This document shows, in pieces, positions 6,356 to 12,373 of a DNA stretch of 12,373 bases (its first letter is position 1; each line of letters opens with the position of its first letter). The notes beneath the pieces were generated by a model. That model ran no database searches. It was given only the letters and a program-made list of their open reading frames with translations, and was not told the origin of the DNA. Source of the stretch: Chloroflexota bacterium. GTDB lineage: Bacteria; Chloroflexota; Anaerolineae; B4-G1. The translations under genes were made by a program, and so were the position numbers. The DNA lies in assembly GCA_011046405.1 (NCBI GenBank), contig DSAR01000493.1:1-12373 (forward strand). The letters are read 5' to 3'.

Positions 6356-7141
6356 TTGACGAAAACGATAGCTTTCGCCGGTAAAGGCGGCACTGGTAAG
6401 ACGACGATTTCGGCGTTGTTCATCCGTTACCTGGTCGAGGAGTGTGAGGGTTCGATCCTGGCCATCGACGCCGATCCGGCCACCAATCTTCACATGGTGC
6501 TGGGGATGGCCGGCGACCGGGATTTGGAAACGGTGGGCGCGATCCGCGAGGAGATGTTGGGCATGGTGAAGACCAGCGGCGCGTTGGCCGGTTCGATGCC
6601 CGGCGGGATGAGCAAGCAGGAGTACCTGGACTACCAGGTGCAGATGGCGATTGAGGAAGGTGAGCGGGTGGACCTGCTGGTGATGGGCCGCCCGGAGGGA
6701 CAGGGTTGTTACTGCGCCGCCAACCAGATGCTGCGCGTGATCGTGGACCGGATTGGGAAACAGTACGATTACGTCGTCATCGACAACGAGGCCGGCATGG
6801 AGCACCTCAGCCGGCGGACCACGCGCGACGTGGACGTCCTGCTCCTGGTGACCGATCCCACACAGCGGGGGCTGATCACCGCCCGGCGTATGGCGGAGAT
6901 GGCGCCGACGCTGGAAATTGGCGTAGGTCACACCTACCTGATCGTCAATCGCGTGAGAGGTGGGTTGCCCCCCCAGTTGGAGGAGGTTATTGAGGAGAGC
7001 GGCTTGGATCTGATCGGTGTGACGCCGGAGGATCCAGCGATGGCCGAGTACGAGTTTAGCGGGCGGCCTTTGATAGAATTGCCGGCGGATACGCCTGTGT
7101 ATCGGTCAGTTGCGGAAATTGCGCGGAAGGTTTTGTCATAA
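6356..7141 (+). CDS. cooC: CooC-type nickel-insertion ATPase for CO dehydrogenase
   Basis: MinD/SIMIBI-class ATPase that loads nickel into the CODH C-cluster (or the related AcsF role at the ACS A-cluster). It is 261 residues. The deviant Walker A is at the N-terminus (AGKGGTGKTT, residues 8-17). The nickel-binding CxC motif is C118-x-C120 (QGCYCAAN), placed in the dimer interface in characterised CooC. The switch-like YDYVVIDNEAGMEHLSRRTT and the nucleotide-base segment LIVNRVR follow, with the family's C-terminal P.Y.SV motif (TPVYRSVAEIA). It starts with TTG 6356 behind AGAGG (about 6346-6350). CooC and AcsF cannot be separated by sequence reading alone, but its place in an acs cluster supports CODH/ACS maturation. 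Confidence 0.92.
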   Translation: MTKTIAFAGKGGTGKTTISALFIRYLVEECEGSILAIDADPATNLHMVLGMAGDRDLETVGAIREEMLGMVKTSGALAGSMPGGMSKQEYLDYQVQMAIEEGERVDLLVMGRPEGQGCYCAANQMLRVIVDRIGKQYDYVVIDNEAGMEHLSRRTTRDVDVLLLVTDPTQRGLITARRMAEMAPTLEIGVGHTYLIVNRVRGGLPPQLEEVIEESGLDLIGVTPEDPAMAEYEFSGRPLIELPADTPVYRSVAEIARKVLS

Positions 7142-7183
7142 CACATTGGGAATGACTTACATAATCTATTAAGGAGGATTGAC

Positions 7184-8107
7184 ATGTACATCATTGGGGA
7201 AAACATACACATCGTCGCGCCGAAGGTTAAGACGGCGGTCGCCGAGCGGGATGAGAAATTCTTCCAGGATTTGGCGGTCAAAATGGTGGACGCCGGCGCC
7301 GACGCGGTCGATCTGAATATCGGCCCGCAGAAGAAGCACGGGCACGAGATCCTGCCCTGGCTGGTCGAGACGGTCGAGAAAGTGGTTGACGTACCGCTGG
7401 TTTTCGACACCACCAACCTGAAGGCGATCGAGGCGGCCTGCGAGACGGTGAGCAAGGCCCAGCCGATCATCAACTCCACCGATGCCCGGGAAGAGCGCTT
7501 GGCGACGGTGCCGGCCGTGGCCAAAAAGTTTAACACCCGTCTGGTGGCGCTCACGATGGCCGAGGGGATGATCCCGGTCGGCGCCGACGAGCGGGTGAGC
7601 ATCGCCCTGGAGACGCTGATCCCACACATGCTGGAGATCGACTTTCCCATCTCTGATTTGATCATCGACCCACTGGTGTTGACCGTCTCGGGGTGCCAGG
7701 AATACTGCCCGGAGTGCATCGAGGCGGTGCGCACGCTCAAGTTCGCCTGGGATCCCCCGCCATTGACCAACGGTGGCCTTTCCAACGTGTCGAACGCGGT
7801 GCCGCACGAGATGCGCCCTCTGCTCAATCAAACGTATATGGTCATGCTGATGGGCGCTGGCATCGATATGGTCATTGCCGACCCGCTAGACGAGGCGTTG
7901 ATGGAGTGGATCCGCATCGTGGAGGAGCGGGATGACAGCACGACGCTCAATCAACTGCTGCTCAAACTGCACGACCGGGTGGAAGCGATGGAGGAATTGC
8001 AGCCGGAAGACGTGGACATGTCCGATCCTATGCAGGCGGACATCTGGAAGACGGTGCAGGTGCTGTTGAACAAGGTGATCTACACCGATTCGTACCTGCG
8101 CGTATAA
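7184..8107 (+). CDS. acsE: Methyltetrahydrofolate:corrinoid/iron-sulfur protein methyltransferase AcsE
   Basis: Transfers the N5-methyl group of methyl-THF to the Co(I) corrinoid of AcsCD, joining the methyl branch to acetyl-CoA synthesis. The pterin-binding TIM-barrel motifs are clear: MYIIGENIH, ADAVDLNIGPQ, FDTTNLKAIEAA, PIINSTD, LIIDPLVL, GLSNVSN (with the Asn of the folate N5 site) and IADPLDEALME. At 307 residues it is about 45 longer than the 262-residue Moorella enzyme. The difference is an insert at roughly 246-286, rich in charged residues (EERDDSTT to DPMQADIW), between the last barrel segment and the conserved C-terminal LLNKVIYTDSYL helix. ATG 7184 follows AAGGAGG at about 7171-7177. 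Repeat array 2 starts 3 bp after its stop. Confidence 0.95.
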   Translation: MYIIGENIHIVAPKVKTAVAERDEKFFQDLAVKMVDAGADAVDLNIGPQKKHGHEILPWLVETVEKVVDVPLVFDTTNLKAIEAACETVSKAQPIINSTDAREERLATVPAVAKKFNTRLVALTMAEGMIPVGADERVSIALETLIPHMLEIDFPISDLIIDPLVLTVSGCQEYCPECIEAVRTLKFAWDPPPLTNGGLSNVSNAVPHEMRPLLNQTYMVMLMGAGIDMVIADPLDEALMEWIRIVEERDDSTTLNQLLLKLHDRVEAMEELQPEDVDMSDPMQADIWKTVQVLLNKVIYTDSYLRV

Positions 8108-8110
8108 ACT

Positions 8111-8206
8111 GGTATATTGGTAGACTGGTATATTGGTAGGCCGGTATATTGGTAAACCGGTATACCGGTATACCGGTGTACCAATATACCAATATACCGG
8201 TACACC
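8111..8206. repeat. Octamer tandem array 2, inverted at its centre
   Basis: Twelve consecutive 8-bp units on one register from 8111. Six forward GGTANNNN units have variable halves TATT, GACT, TATT, GGCC, TATT and AACC. Two self-complementary GGTATACC units (8159-8174) form the centre, then GGTGTACC. Two reverse units AATATACC (8183-8198) and GGTACACC (8199-8206) complete the array. The central palindromic units make a symmetric fold-back: 8143-8150 pairs exactly with 8183-8190, and 8151-8158 with 8175-8182 save one mismatch. The array starts 3 bp after the acsE stop and ends 5 bp before the folD Shine-Dalgarno (AAGGAGG, 8212-8218), the same geometry as array 1. Confidence 0.95.
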
Positions 8207-8222
8207 AACACAAGGAGGCGAG

Positions 8223-9302
8223 ATGACGGCGAAGTTGATTGACGGGCAGGCGATAGCCGCCCAGATTTACGAGGAGATCGAGGCCGAGGTCGCGGAATTG
8301 AAGGAGAAGCACGGGATTACACCGGGACTGGCGACGGTGCTGGTGGGCGAGAATCCCGCGTCCCAGGCTTACGTGCGGTCGAAGCAACGGACGTGCACCC
8401 AGTGTGGGTTCCATTCGGTGGGCGAGCACCTGCCGGCCGACGCGACGCAGGAAGAGGTTGAGGCATTGGTCGAGCGCTTGAACGCCGACGACAGTATTCA
8501 CGGCATCTTGGTCCAATTGCCCCTGCCCAAGCACATGGACGAGGAGCAAGTGCTGCGGGCTGTTAGCCTCGAAAAGGACGTGGATGGGTTCCACCCGGTC
8601 AACATCGGGCGGCTGGCGATGAAGGGCCGCGAGCCGATGTTCGTGCCCTGCACGCCGGCCGGCTGCATCGAGCTGCTGATCCGCTCCGGCGTGGAGATCG
8701 AGGGGCAGGATGCCGTGATCCTGGGACGGAGCAACATCGTGGGATTGCCGGTTTCGATGCTGTTGCTGCACCGCAACGCGACGATTACCATCACCCACTC
8801 GCGGACCAGGGATCTGCCCGGCGCGTGCAAACAAGCTGATATCCTAATCGCAGCGGTGGGCCGGCCGGAGATGGTCAAGGCGGATTGGGTCAAGCCGGGT
8901 GCGGCCGTGATCGACGTGGGCATCAACCGGGTGTGGCGCGATCACCCCGCCGACCGGGAGTGGACGTGCGCCGAGACGAGCGAAACCTTCGTCGCTCACC
9001 GGAAGGACGAGTCGGAGAAGGGCGGCCGGCGCAAGATGGGCGTCTACTGCGAGACTCACGACAAGGCGTACCTGAAGGATGAGGTGCCGGAAAATATCGA
9101 GGACGCGGATAAAGCGCATCCGTGCGAGACGGTCGACCTGTACCGCAAATACGCCCTGGTGGGCGACGTGGACTTCGATGAGGTGAAAGAAGTCGCCGGT
9201 TACCTGACCCCGGTGCCGGGTGGCGTGGGGCCGATGACCATCGCGATGTTGATGTGGAATACACTCTCGGGAGCCAAGCGGGCTGCCGGGTTGATCGATT
9301 AG
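8223..9302 (+). CDS. folD: Bifunctional methylene-THF dehydrogenase/methenyl-THF cyclohydrolase FolD with a large insert
   Basis: Interconverts formyl-, methenyl- and methylene-THF in the methyl branch. ATG 8223 is set by AAGGAGG at 8212-8218. The frame is open further upstream to TTG 8133, but that reads through repeat array 2. Family motifs: the catalytic Tyr/Lys pair in AYVRSK, GILVQLPLPKH, KDVDGFHPVNIGRL, CTPAGCIELL, the Rossmann motif GRSNIVGLPVSMLL, and YLTPVPGGVGPMT near the end. It has 359 residues against the usual 285-300. The surplus is an insert of about 70 residues between GINR (to 236) and VGDVDF (from 313), where E. coli FolD has a short loop. The insert carries C249, H259, C276, H279, H299 and C301 and many charged residues. 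The insert keeps frame and matches neighbour composition, so it is unlikely to be an artefact. Its effect on activity is unknown. Confidence 0.95.
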   Translation: MTAKLIDGQAIAAQIYEEIEAEVAELKEKHGITPGLATVLVGENPASQAYVRSKQRTCTQCGFHSVGEHLPADATQEEVEALVERLNADDSIHGILVQLPLPKHMDEEQVLRAVSLEKDVDGFHPVNIGRLAMKGREPMFVPCTPAGCIELLIRSGVEIEGQDAVILGRSNIVGLPVSMLLLHRNATITITHSRTRDLPGACKQADILIAAVGRPEMVKADWVKPGAAVIDVGINRVWRDHPADREWTCAETSETFVAHRKDESEKGGRRKMGVYCETHDKAYLKDEVPENIEDADKAHPCETVDLYRKYALVGDVDFDEVKEVAGYLTPVPGGVGPMTIAMLMWNTLSGAKRAAGLID

Positions 9303-9309
9303 CGGGTTG

Positions 9310-9349
9310 GGTTCCGGGGGCACTCGGTGCACCTGGTGCTCCCGGAACC
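9310..9349. promoter_or_regulatory. Strong GC-rich hairpin between folD and hdrC
   Basis: GGTTCCGGGGGCAC (9310-9323) pairs with GTGCTCCCGGAACC (9336-9349) over 14 positions with one G-T wobble. The 12-nt loop contains the palindrome GGTGCACC (9326-9333). The sequence after it, TCTCTTGT, is only partly T-rich, so it may act as a weak terminator/attenuator or as an mRNA stabiliser setting HdrCBA expression. A second small inverted repeat, GGCAA/TTGCC (9361-9365 and 9376-9380), lies just before the hdrC Shine-Dalgarno GGAGG (9386-9390) and could influence access to it. Confidence 0.6.
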
Positions 9350-9393
9350 TCTCTTGTATGGGCAATCTCTCGTGGTTGCCCTTTGGAGGAAAT

Positions 9394-9798
9394 ATGCGAA
9401 CTCAGATCTCGATTGATACGGTGCGTGGCTATTTCGTGCGCCAGATCGAGGAAACTAGCGGTCAGGACTTATTAGCGTGTAATCAATGTGGCAAGTGCAG
9501 CGCGGGCTGTCCGATCGTGGCGGAGATGGACATCCTGCCCAGCCAGGCGGTCCGGATGGCCCAGTTGGGGATGGAGGACGTGCTGGAGAGTACCACGATC
9601 TGGATTTGCGCGTCGTGCCTCACCTGTGTGGCCCGCTGCCCGAAAGGGGTGGACCTACCCCGCCTGATGGAGGCGCTGCGTCAGGTTGCGTTGCGCAAGG
9701 GCGTGGCCAAGTTGGATTTGAACGATCTGCCGCCGGAGTTGGTCAAGGAACTGCCGCAGTTGGCCATCATCGGCGGTTTCAGGAAGTACATGAGGTAA
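9394..9798 (+). CDS. hdrC: HdrC-like iron-sulfur subunit
   Basis: Electron-transfer subunit of a heterodisulfide-reductase-like complex. Its 134 residues hold two complete [4Fe-4S] motifs of C-x2-C-x2-C-x3-CP type: C29/C32/C35/C39 (CNQCGKCSAGCP) and C72/C75/C78/C82 (CASCLTCVARCP). ATG 9394 is chosen because GGAGG lies 3-4 nt upstream; the frame is open to 9307, but those 29 residues read through a hairpin region and do not resemble the family. The gene order hdrC-hdrB-hdrA with 3-nt or zero gaps marks one operon. Next to acsE and folD, and with no methanogen coenzyme M/B genes in view, it more likely serves methylene-THF reduction than heterodisulfide reduction. Confidence 0.92.
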   Translation: MRTQISIDTVRGYFVRQIEETSGQDLLACNQCGKCSAGCPIVAEMDILPSQAVRMAQLGMEDVLESTTIWICASCLTCVARCPKGVDLPRLMEALRQVALRKGVAKLDLNDLPPELVKELPQLAIIGGFRKYMR

Positions 9799-9801
9799 AC
9801 C

Positions 9802-10770
9802 ATGGGCATTCCATATTATCCAGGTTGCACACTTTCGACCAAGGCGAAGAACTACGATCGTTCCGGGCGGGCGGTGGCGGCGGCATTGGGGTTGGATTTG
9901 GAAGAACTGCCGGAGTGGCAATGCTGCGGCGCGACGTTCCCCCTGATGTTGGATGACTCGATGGCCCTCATCGCCCCGACGCGCGTGCTCTACCAGGCCC
10001 AGCTAGCGATCGAGCAGGATAGCATAGATCGTGCAGAAGGTTCAGCGAAGCGGCCGCTGGCGACCATGTGCGCCATTTGCTTCAACGTGCTCCGGCGTTC
10101 CCAGGCGTTATTGGACCGCGACGACGAGATGTTGGAACGGATCAATTGGTTCACGGAGCAGGAGTACGAGAGGGGCATTCGTGTGGCCCATTTGCTGGAG
10201 ATCCTGCGCGATGGCGAGAACTTGGACGCCGACGCCAAGGACGCGCAGCGTCCGTGGGCGGCACTGATCGAGCGGATCGAGGAGGTTGGTGGAGTGGATA
10301 ACCTGGTCGCCGGGATGCGGGTGGCGCCCTATTACGGCTGCCTGCTGCTGCGGCCTCACGACGAGATTGGACTGGACGATCCCGAGGATCCATCTATCAT
10401 GCACGACCTGTTGCAGGCGCTGGGCGCCGAACCGGTCGATTTTCCGTACAACATCGAGTGCTGCGGGTCGTATCTGGCGGTCAAGGAGCCCCAGGTGACC
10501 GAGGATCTGTCGAAGACGATTGTGGCCTCGGCCCGGGCGCACGGGGCGCAGGCGATCATCACCGCCTGCCCGTTGTGCCAGTTCAATTTGGATTACGCCC
10601 AACGGGGCGGGGAGGCCGGCGCGACTGGGAACGAGATCCCGATTCTCTACTTCACCCAGTTGATGGCTATGGCGTTGGGGCTTCCGGAGGCGGATTGGGG
10701 GTTGGAAGAGCATTACGTGGATCCCCAGGTCCTGTGCGCCGGTGTACGTACAGCAGAGGCGGTGGAGTAA
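9802..10770 (+). CDS. hdrB: HdrB-like subunit with two CCG domains
   Basis: Catalytic-type subunit expected to bind noncubane [4Fe-4S] clusters. Its 322 residues contain two copies of the CCG (DUF224) motif. The first is C9, C41-C42 (WQCCGATF) and C90-x2-C93 (MCAIC). The second is C180 (YYGCLLLRP), C220-C221 (IECCGSYLAV) and C256-x2-C259 (ACPLC). The spacing between the CC pair and CxxC in the first copy is 47 residues, longer than the roughly 35 of the second copy, because of an extra charged stretch near DSIDRAEGSAKR. ATG 9802 is 3 nt after the hdrC stop. In this context it probably links HdrA/HdrC to a methylene-THF reductase. The true electron acceptor cannot be read from sequence. Confidence 0.92.
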   Translation: MGIPYYPGCTLSTKAKNYDRSGRAVAAALGLDLEELPEWQCCGATFPLMLDDSMALIAPTRVLYQAQLAIEQDSIDRAEGSAKRPLATMCAICFNVLRRSQALLDRDDEMLERINWFTEQEYERGIRVAHLLEILRDGENLDADAKDAQRPWAALIERIEEVGGVDNLVAGMRVAPYYGCLLLRPHDEIGLDDPEDPSIMHDLLQALGAEPVDFPYNIECCGSYLAVKEPQVTEDLSKTIVASARAHGAQAIITACPLCQFNLDYAQRGGEAGATGNEIPILYFTQLMAMALGLPEADWGLEEHYVDPQVLCAGVRTAEAVE

Positions 10771-12219
10771 ATGACTCCGGTGACGAAGCAAGCGCGGGTC
10801 GACAGCAAGCATTCACTAGATGTCGTCGTTGACGACGACGCCGCCGCGCCGCGGACAGATTACCGGGCCCTGGTGATCGGCGCCGGCATCAGTGGAATGC
10901 AGGCGGCGTTGGACATCGCCAACAGCGGTTACGAGGTCATCCTGGTGGAAAAAGACCCCTCCATCGGTGGGCACATGGCCCAGCTTTCGGAGACCTTTCC
11001 CACGTTGGATTGTTCCCAGTGTATTCTGACGCCACGCACCGTCGAGGTGGGGCAGCACCCCAACATCCAGTTGCTCACCCTGAGCGAGGTGGTGGGTGTC
11101 GAGCGGATGGACGGCGACGAGGGGAACTTTCACGTGCGCATTTTGCGCCACCCACGTTACGTGATCGAGGATCAGTGTACCGCCTGCGGAGACTGTGCCA
11201 AGGTCTGCCGCGTCGTGGTGCCTAACGAGTTCGACCGGGGGCTGGCGGCCCGGCGGGCGATCTATATGCCCCATCCGCAGGCGGTCCCGGCCGTCTATTG
11301 CCTGGATCCCGATGCCTGCCTGGGCTTGTTCCCCTTGGCCTGCGGCGAGTGTGCCCGGGCGTGCGAACGGGATGCCATCGACTACGACATGGCCCCGGAG
11401 ACTGTCGAGGTAGACGTGGACGCGATCGTCGTCGCCACGGGATACACGCTCTACCAGGACGAGGCGGTGATGGCCTACAGGTACATGTCGCACCCCGACG
11501 TGATGGATGGCCTGGAGTTCGAGCGCCTGCTCTCCGCCTCAGGGCCCACCGGCGGCGCGGTGATCCGCCCGTCGGATCGCAAGGTCCCCAAGGAGGTCGT
11601 CTTCATCCAGTGCGCCGGTTCGCGCAACCCGGAGCACGGCGTTTCCTATTGTTCCAAGATCTGCTGTATGTACACCGCCAAGCACGCCATTCTCTATAAG
11701 CACCGGGTGCCGGATGGACAAGTCTACGTCTTCTACATCGACATCCGTGCTGGCGGCAAGGGATACGAGGAGTTCGTGGCGCGGGCGATGGAGGAGGACG
11801 ACACCGTTTACATCCGGGGGCGGGTCTCGAAGATCGTGCCACAGGAGGGCGACGAGACCTCCGACGGCCAGTCGAAGGTGATGGTCTGGGGGGTGGATAC
11901 CCTCACCGGGCGTAAGGTAGAGATCGCGGCCGACCTGGTGGTCGTCGCCTCGGCGATTATCCCCTCACCCGGTGCCAAGCGCCTGGCCGAGATCCTGGGG
12001 ATTGACGTAGACACATTTGGTTTTTACACAGCGGCGGACACGGAGATGACGCCGGTGGAGAGCGGTGTGCCGGGTATTTTCCTGGCCGGGGTGGGACTGG
12101 GCCCCCAGGACATCCCGGAGACGGTAGCCCAGGCCAGCGGCGCGGCCGCCAAGGTGCTTTCCCAATTCGCGGCGGCCAAGGCAGAAGCGCGCGCACAGGC
12201 CGCATTGCTAAGCTGGTAG
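10771..12219 (+). CDS. hdrA: HdrA-like FAD and iron-sulfur subunit, short form
   Basis: Flavin-containing core subunit of the HdrCBA complex, the site of electron bifurcation in methanogen homologues. After a hydrophilic N-terminal tail, the FAD-binding GxGxxG lies at 37-42 (GAGISG) with EKDPSIGGHMAQL and the characteristic DCSQCILTPR (C81, C84). Cluster ligands follow at C136/C139/C142/C146 and C177/C183/C191/C194/C198, then IQCAGSRN, YCSKICCMYTAKHA and the C-terminal FAD segment GIFLAGVGLGPQDIPETVAQAS. It is 482 residues, about 170 fewer than the methanogen protein of about 650, and lacks the usual C-terminal two-cluster ferredoxin domain. A Cys common in the FLAGxxQGPKDIP segment is absent. 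ATG 10771 abuts the hdrB stop. Its TAG stop (12217-12219) lies inside the first octamer of array 3, so the last residues may have been trimmed or recoded by the repeat. Confidence 0.92.
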   Translation: MTPVTKQARVDSKHSLDVVVDDDAAAPRTDYRALVIGAGISGMQAALDIANSGYEVILVEKDPSIGGHMAQLSETFPTLDCSQCILTPRTVEVGQHPNIQLLTLSEVVGVERMDGDEGNFHVRILRHPRYVIEDQCTACGDCAKVCRVVVPNEFDRGLAARRAIYMPHPQAVPAVYCLDPDACLGLFPLACGECARACERDAIDYDMAPETVEVDVDAIVVATGYTLYQDEAVMAYRYMSHPDVMDGLEFERLLSASGPTGGAVIRPSDRKVPKEVVFIQCAGSRNPEHGVSYCSKICCMYTAKHAILYKHRVPDGQVYVFYIDIRAGGKGYEEFVARAMEEDDTVYIRGRVSKIVPQEGDETSDGQSKVMVWGVDTLTGRKVEIAADLVVVASAIIPSPGAKRLAEILGIDVDTFGFYTAADTEMTPVESGVPGIFLAGVGLGPQDIPETVAQASGAAAKVLSQFAAAKAEARAQAALLSW

Positions 12220-12373
12220 ACTGGTATATTGGTAGACTGGTAGACCGGTATATTGGTAGACTGGTAGACTGGTATATTGGTAGACTGGTAGACCGGTAGA
12301 CTGGTAGACCGGTATATTGGTAGACTGGTAGACCGGTATATTGGTAGACTGGTAGACCGGTATATTGGTAGAC
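12215..12373. repeat. Octamer tandem array 3, cut by the window end
   Basis: Nineteen uninterrupted GGTANNNN units plus seven bases of a twentieth, all in forward orientation, with variable halves GACT, GACC and TATT. From 12295 the order GACT-GACC-TATT repeats as a 24-bp higher-order unit (12295-12318, 12319-12342, 12343-12366), a sign of recent expansion by blocks of three. The first unit overlaps the end of hdrA and provides its TAG. No reverse half is seen before the window ends. Confidence 0.95.

Noticed and set aside
8133..8222. Longer folD starting at TTG 8133
   Set aside because: The extra 30 residues translate the repeat array. The SD at 8212-8218 and the normal FolD N-terminus both point to ATG 8223.
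9307..9393. Longer hdrC from 9307
   Set aside because: The added residues cover a hairpin region and do not resemble HdrC; SD GGAGG sits directly before ATG 9394.

Overview
The window reads as a single plus-strand block of Wood-Ljungdahl (reductive acetyl-CoA) pathway genes from a GC-rich anaerobic bacterium. A folate-type methyltransferase (AcsE), FolD and a RACo-type corrinoid activator point to Bacteria. The AcsD N-terminal extension, the HdrCBA set and octamer intergenic repeats fit an uncultured Chloroflexota/Anaerolineae-like organism. That taxonomic placement is an inference; there is no rRNA or other marker in the window.

Layout, left to right: acsD (5' end outside the window, apparent frameshift near 964-967); octamer repeat array 1 with a central inversion (1120-1305); acsC; a 354-bp gap with three inverted repeats; the acsV/RACo-type activator; a DUF433 antitoxin gene and a truncated DUF5615-like toxin remnant carrying a double-hairpin repeat; a radical SAM protein with extra C-terminal cysteines; cooC; acsE; array 2, also inverted at its centre (8111-8206); folD with an unusual insertion of about 70 residues; a gap with a strong hairpin; hdrC, hdrB and hdrA; and array 3 (12215 to the window end), which supplies the hdrA stop codon.

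How the genes work together: FolD makes methylene-THF. HdrCBA probably feeds electrons to a methylene-THF reductase (metF/metV) expected just downstream but not visible. AcsE moves the methyl group from methyl-THF to the corrinoid iron-sulfur protein AcsC/AcsD. RACo re-reduces inactive Co(II) corrinoid. CooC matures the nickel site of the CODH/ACS, whose catalytic subunits (acsA, acsB) are not in this window.

The most unusual signals are the three 8-bp-period GGTANNNN arrays placed between operon genes, two of which flip orientation and fold back on themselves immediately upstream of a Shine-Dalgarno sequence. Next come the Cys/His-bearing insert in FolD, the insert near the C-terminus of AcsE, the radical SAM gene inside a CODH/ACS cluster, and a possible AUA start for the RACo gene.
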